Below, piece by piece: positions 56,452-64,000 of a stretch of 64,000 bases of DNA (positions are counted from its first letter, which is position 1; each line of letters starts with the position of its first letter). The position numbers and the translations under genes are program-made. The DNA comes from UBA668 sp039796575 (lineage in GTDB: Bacteria > Actinomycetota > Acidimicrobiia > Acidimicrobiales > Ilumatobacteraceae): positions 1 through 64,000 of the forward strand of contig JBDKJP010000101.1 of NCBI GenBank assembly GCA_039796575.1, read 5' to 3'. A model generated the notes under the pieces. That model saw only the letters and a program-made list of their open reading frames with translations, made no database searches and was not told where the DNA came from.

Positions 56452-57837
56452 ATGCAGAAATCCCGAGTGCGCCGCGCAGGCGCTCTCCTCGTGGGTCTGG
56501 CGCTCGTCGTCAGTGCCTGCGGCGACGACAGCGAAGAGGGCGGCAGCGAGACCACCGCTGCGGCCGTCGAGACCACCGCCGGTTCGGAGACGACCGCCGG
56601 TTCCGAGACGACCGCTGGTGAGTCCACTGGCGGCGGCGAGCTGGCCGGCATGAAGGGCACCACGCCCCTCCCGCCGGAGCTGGCCCAGGACTTCAAGGAC
56701 CGTCTGCTCACGACGCCGTCCGGCGAAGGTCTCACCGACTACAACTACGCCGCCGAGACCTACGACGCCGTCATCATCATCGCACTGGCCGTCGAGGCTG
56801 CGAAGAGCGACGGCATCGAGCACGCGAGCATGATCGTCGACGTGTCGACCGGTGGCGAGAAGTGCTCCACCTTCACCGACTGCAAGGCGCTGCTCGATGC
56901 CGGTACCGACATCGACTACGACGGTGTCTCGGGTCCGAACGACCTCAACGGCAACGGCGAGCCCCTCGCCGGTAGCTACGGCGTGCTGCAGTTCGGCGCC
57001 GACAACCGCATCGACGACTCGCTCACCGAGTTCGTCCAGGCGGAGTCGCCGGAGTCGGCCGTCGTCGAGGAGTCGGTGGTCGAAGGCACCCGCGCCGGTG
57101 ACGGCGTCCTGAAGATCGGTGGCCTGCTGCCCCAGACCGGTTCGCTCGCGTTCCTCGGTTCGCCGATGTTCGCCGGCGCCGAGCTGGCCGTGGCCGACCT
57201 CAACGAGGCCGGCGGCGTGCTCGGCGTGCCCGTCGAGTACTCGGCCGGTGACTCGGGCGACACCAGCACCGACCTCGCCAGCCAGACCAGCGACCGCTTC
57301 CTCACCGAGGGCGTGGACGCCATCGTCGGCCCGGCCTCGTCGGGCGTCGCCCTGACGGTCATCGACAAGATCACCACCGCCGGTGTCACGTTCTTCAGCC
57401 CCGCGAACACCTCGCCGGCGCTGTCGACCTACGCCGACAAGGGCCTCTACTTCCGTAACGCCCCGCCCGACACCCTCCAGGGTGCCGTGGTCGCCGACCT
57501 CGTGGTCGCCGACGGTGCGCAGACGGTCGCCATCCTGGCCCTCGACGATGCCTACGGTAACGGCATCGCCGACGTGATCGAGTCGTCGCTCACCGACGCC
57601 GGCATCACGGTCACCAACAAGATCATCTACGACCCGACGGCTGCCAGCTTCGACACGGAAGTGAACGAAGTCGCCGCCGCCGATCCGGATGCCATCGTGC
57701 TCGTCACCTTCGACGAGGGCAGCCGCATCCTGAAGACGATGGTCGAGCTGGGCATCGGCCCGTCCACCAAGGCCGTGTACGGCGTGGACGGCAACATGGG
57801 CAACGCACTCGGCGAGAACTTCGACGCCGGCAAGTGA
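56452..57837 (+). CDS. LivJ-type substrate-binding lipoprotein, circularly permuted
   Basis: The 461-residue protein starts with a lipoprotein signal (VVSACGD, Cys23) and a Thr/Glu/Gly linker. Residues about 66-196 hold what is normally the C-terminal part of branched-chain amino-acid binding proteins: NYAAETYDAVIIIALAVEAA, GGEKCSTFTDCKALLDAG and DIDYDGVSGPNDLN. Only then, from about 217, comes the normal N-terminal start LKIGGLLPQTGSLAFLG, followed by SGDTSTDLASQTSDR and VDAIVGPASSGVAL to the end GENFDAGK, where the usual continuation would be the segment now at 66. The reading frame is unbroken. It would bind an amino acid for the Liv permease encoded convergently. Confidence 0.9.
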   Translation: MQKSRVRRAGALLVGLALVVSACGDDSEEGGSETTAAAVETTAGSETTAGSETTAGESTGGGELAGMKGTTPLPPELAQDFKDRLLTTPSGEGLTDYNYAAETYDAVIIIALAVEAAKSDGIEHASMIVDVSTGGEKCSTFTDCKALLDAGTDIDYDGVSGPNDLNGNGEPLAGSYGVLQFGADNRIDDSLTEFVQAESPESAVVEESVVEGTRAGDGVLKIGGLLPQTGSLAFLGSPMFAGAELAVADLNEAGGVLGVPVEYSAGDSGDTSTDLASQTSDRFLTEGVDAIVGPASSGVALTVIDKITTAGVTFFSPANTSPALSTYADKGLYFRNAPPDTLQGAVVADLVVADGAQTVAILALDDAYGNGIADVIESSLTDAGITVTNKIIYDPTAASFDTEVNEVAAADPDAIVLVTFDEGSRILKTMVELGIGPSTKAVYGVDGNMGNALGENFDAGK

Positions 57838-57863
57838 TTGCCACCTGCTGAACTCGTTCAGTC

Positions 57864-57895
57864 GGAAGGCCCCGGGCTTCGGCCCGGGGCCTTCC
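57864..57895. terminator. intrinsic terminator with TTCG tetraloop
   Basis: A perfect 14-base stem (57864-57877 with 57882-57895) with a TTCG loop is followed by CCGTTTT. It ends the binding-protein gene. Confidence 0.9.
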
Positions 57896-57930
57896 CCGTT
57901 TTCAGGGCGTCGATCGTCCCGGAACGCGAA

Positions 57931-57973
57931 CTGGGCGTGACCCGTCCCGGAAGCCGGGACGGATCACGCCCAG
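57931..57973. terminator. second long hairpin between convergent Liv genes
   Basis: CTGGGCGTGACCCGTCCCGG (57931-57950) pairs with 57954-57973 over 20 bases with one mismatch and an AAG loop. It lies 25 bases past the livF stop on the opposite strand and probably ends the livHMGF operon. Confidence 0.8.
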
Positions 57974-57997
57974 ATGCGTGACCTTCGAGGGGTGGAC

Positions 57998-59602
<1,605 letters not shown>

Positions 59603-59613
<11 letters not shown>

Positions 59614-60784
59614 CGAGCGCCATCTCCTTCCGGTTGCCGAAGATGCCCTGCGGTCGGAAGACCATCAGCAATATCAATCCGATGCCGACCATGCCCAGTC
59701 GGAACTGGCCGCGAGCGCTCGAGTCCTTCAGCAGCTCGATGCCGAAGATCTCGACCCGGCCCTGTGCGTCGGAGAGCTCGCTGAGGAACACGTCGGTGAA
59801 CGCCAGCAGTGCCCAGAACAGCATCGGGCCGACGATGCTGCCGGTGACGGTGGCGAGACCACCGAGCACGAGCGCCGTCATGATGTAGAAGGTGACCGCA
59901 CGGCTGTAGTTGTCGGGCTGCACGTTCGAGTTCTTCAGGGCGAACAGCACACCGGAGAACATGCCGAGCACGGCGCCGATGATGAGTGCGCTCATCTTGT
60001 AGCCGAACACGTTCTTGCCGAGGCTGCGCACCGCGTCCTCGTCTTCGCGGATGCCCTTGATGACACGGCCCCACGGGCTGCGCATCAGCATGTACACGAA
60101 CACCGAGAAGATGCCGACGAGCACCCAACCGACGATGAGCACCCACAGCTCGCTGCCGAGGTACTTCACCCGGCTGGTGATCAGCAGCGTGATGCCGTAC
60201 GTGATGGCGCCCGCGATGAGCGTGGTGGGCACCAACTTGGCGGCCTTGCGCTTGCGGGCGATGGCGTAACCGATGCCCAGGGAGATGAGCCCGTAGATCA
60301 CGAGCAGCAGCACCGTGACGGCCGTGTTCGACGCCTGGAAGGGCCCGATGCCGTACACCTTGCCCTGCGCGAACGGGTTCAGGTCCTGGAAGCCGTCGGC
60401 GAAGCCCTTCAGGCCGTCGGTGCCGCCGAACTTGTCCTTGTGCGTCACCGATCGCACGATGAGCCGGATCATCTCGGCCATGGCGATGGTGACGATGGCG
60501 AGGTAGTCGGCACGCAACCGCAGCGTGGGCACACCCACGATGAGGGCGAGCACTGCGGCGTAGACGCCGCCCACCACGAGGCCCAGCCACCAGCTGTACT
60601 CGAAGTAGTTCACCGCCATGCCCAGGCCGTAGGCGCCGGCCGCCATGAAGGCCGCCTGGCCGAAGTTGAGCAGGCCGGCGTAACCGAACTGCACGTTCAT
60701 GCCCAGTGCGGCGACGATGTAGTACACGGCATCGAGGCCCAGGAAGGCCTTGAGCGTGAGATCGAGGATGAGTCCCCAGTCCAT
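59603..60784 (-). CDS. livM: branched-chain amino-acid ABC transporter permease LivM
   Basis: The 393-residue membrane protein has about ten hydrophobic segments. NVQFGYAGLLNFGQAAFMAA (about 30-49) and a late SPWGRVIKGIREDEDAVRSL are the LivM family marks, the latter being the coupling loop to the ATPase. GGGAGGA before the ATG sets the start. It forms the channel with LivH. Confidence 0.95.
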
Positions 60785-60795
60785 AGCGTCCTCCC

Positions 60796-62163
60796 TCAGC
60801 CCACGCGCTCTTTGCGACCGAGGATGCCCTGCGGTCGAATCATCAGGATCAGGATCAGCGCTGCCAGCGCCGGCACGTTCTTCAGCTCGGTGGGCACACC
60901 GTTCTTGATCCAGCCGAGGAACGGCAGATCGGGGAACCACGGGATGCCGATGGTGGACACCTCCACGAACATGCCGATGACGAAGCCGCCGACCAGTGCG
61001 CCGTAGGCGGAGCCGAGGCCGCCGAGCGTGATGCCGGCGAACATGAGGAACAGCAGGCTGCCACCCATGTCGGCGCGGACGCCCTCGTCGAGGCCACGCA
61101 CGATGCCGCCGAGGGCCGCCAGCGCGGCACCGAGGAACCACACGATGCGGATGATCTTGGCGCTGTCGATGCCGGTCGACGAGGCGAGGTCGACGTTGTC
61201 GCTGACCGCTCGAGTGGCCTTGCCGAGTCGCGACTTCTGCAGCAGCAGCGCCACGCCGATCAGCACCGCCAACGAGATGATGGTGGTGGTGAGGTCGCGG
61301 GCCGTGATCTCGATCGGGCCCCACTTCATGGCCGTCTGCTGGTTGTACGCCTGGAAGCGCTTGGTGGAGCCGCCGAAGCGCATCAGGTAGAGGTTGATGA
61401 GGAAGATGCCGAGACCCACCGACACCACCATCTGCGACACCAGGCCGACGCCGCGCTTGCGCAGCGGCGACCACAGTCCGGCGTCGAGCCCGACGCCGAA
61501 CATGCCGCCGAGGAACACGGTGATGACGGCGGCGAGGATGAAGTTGATGCCCCAGCTCACCGACAGCAGGTGGGCGACGATGCCACCGAACGTGACCAGT
61601 TCGCCGTGGGCGAAGTTGGTGAGGCCCGTGGTGCCGAAGATGAGCGACAGACCGACCGAGCAGATGGCGATGACGATGCCGAGGCGGAAGCCGTTGACGA
61701 TGGCCTTCACCAGCAGCGTCCAGTAGCCGTCGGTCTCACGCACGGCCGCACCGGTGAAGAAGTTGATGGTGCGGGTGTTGGTGGTGAACTTCGCACCGTC
61801 GATGGTGACCGTGGCCTCACCGTCGAGCGCCTGACCGTCCTTCAGTGTGCTCTCGTCGAGCGTGACGGTGTAGGTGGCCTTCTCGGGCACACAGAGCAGC
61901 ACGCGGCCGGTGGCATCGGTGTTGCCCGTCACCACTTCGGCGCCCGAGGCGTCGTTGACGGTGATCTTGACGCCCTCGATGGGCTTCTTCTCCCCGTTCG
62001 CCTGGTCGTTCACCTGAGCACGGATCCCCGGGCCGTCGCAGGTTGCTGCCCTCGGTGCCCGGTTGGCGGGCGCATCGGCCGACGCCGGGGATGCGAGGAA
62101 CATCCCGAACGTGGCGATCAGCGCGAGCACCAGGGCCGCGAGATGTCGGATACGAAAGGTCAC
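60796..62163 (-). CDS. livH: LivH permease with fused secreted N-terminal domain
   Basis: The 455-residue protein is about 150 residues longer than usual LivH (about 300). It begins with a signal peptide (1-30, cleavage near SPASA-DAP). Residues 31-140 form a soluble beta-rich domain with GVKITVNDASGAEVVTGNTD (64-83), GRVLLCVPEKATYTVTLDE and two Cys (42, 91), resembling SpaA/CarboxypepD-regulatory folds. The normal permease starts at about 147 and has NFAHGELVTFGG and a late SPLRKRGVG. GTG start with GGGGGAT upstream. It heads the livHMGF operon. Confidence 0.9.
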   Translation of the reverse strand: MTFRIRHLAALVLALIATFGMFLASPASADAPANRAPRAATCDGPGIRAQVNDQANGEKKPIEGVKITVNDASGAEVVTGNTDATGRVLLCVPEKATYTVTLDESTLKDGQALDGEATVTIDGAKFTTNTRTINFFTGAAVRETDGYWTLLVKAIVNGFRLGIVIAICSVGLSLIFGTTGLTNFAHGELVTFGGIVAHLLSVSWGINFILAAVITVFLGGMFGVGLDAGLWSPLRKRGVGLVSQMVVSVGLGIFLINLYLMRFGGSTKRFQAYNQQTAMKWGPIEITARDLTTTIISLAVLIGVALLLQKSRLGKATRAVSDNVDLASSTGIDSAKIIRIVWFLGAALAALGGIVRGLDEGVRADMGGSLLFLMFAGITLGGLGSAYGALVGGFVIGMFVEVSTIGIPWFPDLPFLGWIKNGVPTELKNVPALAALILILMIRPQGILGRKERVG

Positions 62164-62200
62164 AGGTGCTGATCCCCCAGATGAACGGATGTGGCGGCGT

Positions 62201-62230
62201 ATTTGATCGCTTCGGAACCCCGTGCGTCAA
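62201..62230 (-). promoter_or_regulatory. livHMGF operon promoter
   Basis: On the minus strand TTGACG (complement of 62225-62230) and TCAAAT (complement of 62201-62206) are 18 bases apart. The leader is about 31 bases and contains GGGGGAT before the GTG. Confidence 0.55.
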
Positions 62231-62288
62231 CACTGGTGCACGATGTTCACAATTCCCCGGCGGAACTATGGCACATCCCCATCCTCGG

Positions 62289-62294
62289 TACGGT
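62289..62294 (+). promoter_or_regulatory. leaderless-type -10 (TACGGT)
   Basis: TACGGT precedes the GTG at 62301 by six bases. Confidence 0.5.
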
Positions 62295-62300
62295 TGTGCC

Positions 62301-62996
62301 GTGAACGAACCGTCGCCCGCCATCACCGACAGCACCCAGGCGGTGCCCCAGCCCACGCTGCGCGCCCCGGAGCCGCACGAGTGCGAGGTGCTCCTCATCC
62401 GTCACGGACGGTCCGCCGACGTGGTGCCCGGTTCCGCCGAGTCGGCCGACCCGCCGTTGCACGACGAGGGCGTGGTGCAGGCCGAGCGGCTCGCCCGACG
62501 TCTCGGCGGGAAGACCATCCACGCCGTCTACTCGTCGCACCTCGCCCGCGCCCGCCAGACCGCGGCGCCGTTGGCGGCCGCGCGTGGGTTGCAGGTGGAG
62601 GTGCACCCCGAGCTCGAGGAGGTGCGGCTCGGCGACTGGGCGAACGGCGAATTCCGCCGGCGGGCGTTCGTGCGCGACCCCGAGTGGGTGGCCTGGAGCC
62701 GCACGGGCCGCTGGGACGGCATCCCCGGCGGCGAGGGCGACGATGTGTTCCGCGGCCGCGTCGCCGGTGTGGTCGACCGGCTGGCCGTCGAGCACCAGGG
62801 CCAGACCATCGCTGTGGTGGCCCACGGCGGGTCGATCAACGCCTACGTCGCCCACCTGCTGGGCACGCACCGGTCGCTGCTGTTCACCATCGAGAACACC
62901 AGCATCACCGCCGTGCGGGTCAGTCCCGACGGCCCCACCATCGTCACGGTCAACGACTGCCACCACCTGTACGACCCGGTACTGGGCCCGACCTGA
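62301..62996 (+). CDS. histidine phosphatase family protein
   Basis: The 231-residue protein has about 28 disordered N-terminal residues, then EVLLIRHGRS (29-38) with the phospho-His, YSSHLARARQTAAPLA, LEEVRLGDWANGEF and VVAHGGSINAYV. Probably a phosphoglycerate mutase-like phosphatase of the GpgP/CobC type. Its partner in the window (47959-48576) shares only the family core. GTG start from a leaderless element. Confidence 0.92.
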   Translation: MNEPSPAITDSTQAVPQPTLRAPEPHECEVLLIRHGRSADVVPGSAESADPPLHDEGVVQAERLARRLGGKTIHAVYSSHLARARQTAAPLAAARGLQVEVHPELEEVRLGDWANGEFRRRAFVRDPEWVAWSRTGRWDGIPGGEGDDVFRGRVAGVVDRLAVEHQGQTIAVVAHGGSINAYVAHLLGTHRSLLFTIENTSITAVRVSPDGPTIVTVNDCHHLYDPVLGPT

Positions 62997-63004
62997 CGGC
63001 CGGA

Positions 63005-63010
63005 TACGGT
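63005..63010 (+). promoter_or_regulatory. leaderless-type -10 (TACGGT)
   Basis: TACGGT precedes the ATG at 63017 by six bases. Confidence 0.5.
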
Positions 63011-63016
63011 CGCCGC

Positions 63017-63961
63017 ATGAGCGAGCGCCCCGCACCCGTCCAGTCCCGCGTCACCGAGCTGCTGGGGGTCGAGTACCCCATCGTGCAGGCGCCGATGGGC
63101 TGGATCGCCCGCAGCCAGCTGGCGTCGGCCGTCAGCAACGCCGGCGGGTTGGGCATCATCGAGACGTCGAGCGGTGAGCTCGACAACGTGCGCGACGAGA
63201 TCCTGAAGATGCGCGACCTCACCGACAAGCCGTTCGGCGTCAACATCGCCCAGGCGTTCGTCCGCGACCCGAAGATCGTCGACTTCGTGGTGGCCCAGGA
63301 CGTGCGGTTCGTCACCACCTCGGCGGGCGACCCCACGAAGTACACGGCGCAGTTGAAGGCGGCGGGTCTCACGGTGTTCCACGTCGTGCCCACGCTCGCG
63401 GCGGCGCTCAAGGCGGTCGACGCCGGGGTCGACGGGCTCGTGGTGGAGGGCGGTGAGGGCGGCGGGTTCAAGAACCCTCGCGACGTCGCCTCCATGGTGC
63501 TGCTCCCCCTCGTCGCCAGCAAGGTCGACGTGCCCATCATCGCCGCGGGCGGCATCACCGACGGTGCCGGCATGGCGGCGGCGTTCGCGCTCGGCGCCGA
63601 GGGTGTGCAGATGGGCACCCGCATGGTCAGTGCCGCCGAGTCGCCGGTGCACCAGAACTGGAAGCAGGCCATCGTCGACGCGGCCGAGACCGACACCGTG
63701 TTCCTCAACCGCTTCAGCCGGCCTGCGCTGCGGGCGTTGCGCACCGAGCGCACCACCCTGCTCGAGCACGAGGACCACGTCGACCTGTCCGTCTTCGGGC
63801 GGGCGCTCGATCTGTACTTCGGCGGCGACATGGAGGCGGCCATCGCCCTCACCGGCCAGGTCGCCGGCCGCATCGAATCGGTCGAGCCGGTGGCGTCGAT
63901 CATCGAAGGCACCGTGTGCGACTTCCGCGCCACGGTGGCGGGGTTGCAGAAGTTCATCTGA
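63017..63961 (+). CDS. nitronate monooxygenase/2-nitropropane dioxygenase-family FMN enzyme
   Basis: The 314-residue TIM-barrel flavoprotein begins with YPIVQAPMGWIARSQLASAV (20-39). GEGGGFKNPRDV (about 148-159) and IIAAGGITDGAGMAAAFALG (about 175-194) bind FMN phosphate, and GVQMGTRMV follows. The class II-type catalytic His is not obvious, and the loop GGEGGGF often has GGHGGH in true nitronate monooxygenases. It may oxidise a nitronate or act as an enoyl reductase. Followed by 39 bases to the edge. Confidence 0.88.
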   Translation: MSERPAPVQSRVTELLGVEYPIVQAPMGWIARSQLASAVSNAGGLGIIETSSGELDNVRDEILKMRDLTDKPFGVNIAQAFVRDPKIVDFVVAQDVRFVTTSAGDPTKYTAQLKAAGLTVFHVVPTLAAALKAVDAGVDGLVVEGGEGGGFKNPRDVASMVLLPLVASKVDVPIIAAGGITDGAGMAAAFALGAEGVQMGTRMVSAAESPVHQNWKQAIVDAAETDTVFLNRFSRPALRALRTERTTLLEHEDHVDLSVFGRALDLYFGGDMEAAIALTGQVAGRIESVEPVASIIEGTVCDFRATVAGLQKFI

Positions 63962-64000
63962 CCGACACCGGATTGCCACGCATCGCGCGAGGTGAACCAC

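Noticed and set aside
56452..57837. Two separate genes or a frameshifted pseudogene instead of a permuted protein
   Set aside because: One frame runs unbroken, with a single signal peptide, promoter, ribosome-binding site and terminator.

Overview
The window is high-GC, densely packed actinobacterial chromosome and reads best as class Acidimicrobiia (Ilumatobacter-like). That placement is an inference from gene content: a complete Pup-proteasome system (dop, pup, prcB, prcA, pafA, arc/mpa), a WhiB regulator, a mycothiol-dependent-type enzyme, DUF4193, DUF3151 and SCO6745-type proteins, thyX, and HelY next to Tat genes. No rRNA, tRNA, transposase, integrase or CRISPR array was found by eye.

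Layout. 0.1-9.5 kb: small metabolic genes (threonine aldolase, WhiB, kinase-like and GNAT proteins, two crotonases, ribokinase, PrmA, gamma-carbonic anhydrase) and a large RGD-rich protein of unknown function. 9.5-14.3 kb: a DUF4193 protein, an unusual double-domain ThyX, an M20 amidohydrolase and an alcohol dehydrogenase-like protein. 14.4-35 kb: the protein quality-control block on the minus strand. It holds tatB-tatC-helY, lepB, pafA, the operon dop-pup-prcB-prcA-pxpA-pxpB-pxpC, the Mpa/ARC ATPase, then trmI, a TtuA-like tRNA thiolase and its ubiquitin-like sulfur carrier. 35-44 kb: a DacB-like peptidase, an ADP-forming acyl-CoA synthetase, a thioesterase with a TetR regulator, nagA, RNase D, rhodanese, mobA. 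44.4-45.7 kb: a lower-GC, hairpin-rich patch with two small genes and nothing else recognisable; it looks acquired. 45.7-56.3 kb: pyruvate kinase, phosphatase, M18 peptidase, acyltransferase, cytidylate kinase, GuaB1, Sua5, a J-domain protein, nitroreductase, crotonase. 56.4-62.2 kb: a complete branched-chain amino-acid (Liv) ABC transporter. Its binding protein appears circularly permuted, and its LivH permease carries an extra secreted N-terminal domain. 62.3-64 kb: a histidine phosphatase and a nitronate monooxygenase-like enzyme.

How it works together. Pup is made with a C-terminal Gln, deamidated by Dop, ligated to targets by PafA, unfolded by Mpa (C-terminal GQYL) and degraded by PrcBA. 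The three subunits of 5-oxoprolinase are co-transcribed behind prcA, which suggests recycling of pyroglutamate from peptides. Transcription has a clear local style: about twenty genes start 6-8 bases after a TANNNT hexamer with no room for a ribosome-binding site, so leaderless mRNA seems to be the default. The Liv genes, whiB, the ferredoxin gene and guaB1 have conventional leaders. The strongest leads for new biology are the permuted LivJ-like protein with its fused LivH, the tandem ThyX whose signature motif is split between its halves, pxpABC inside the proteasome operon, a 40-bp palindrome repeated between two convergent gene pairs, and the 44.4-45.7 kb patch.
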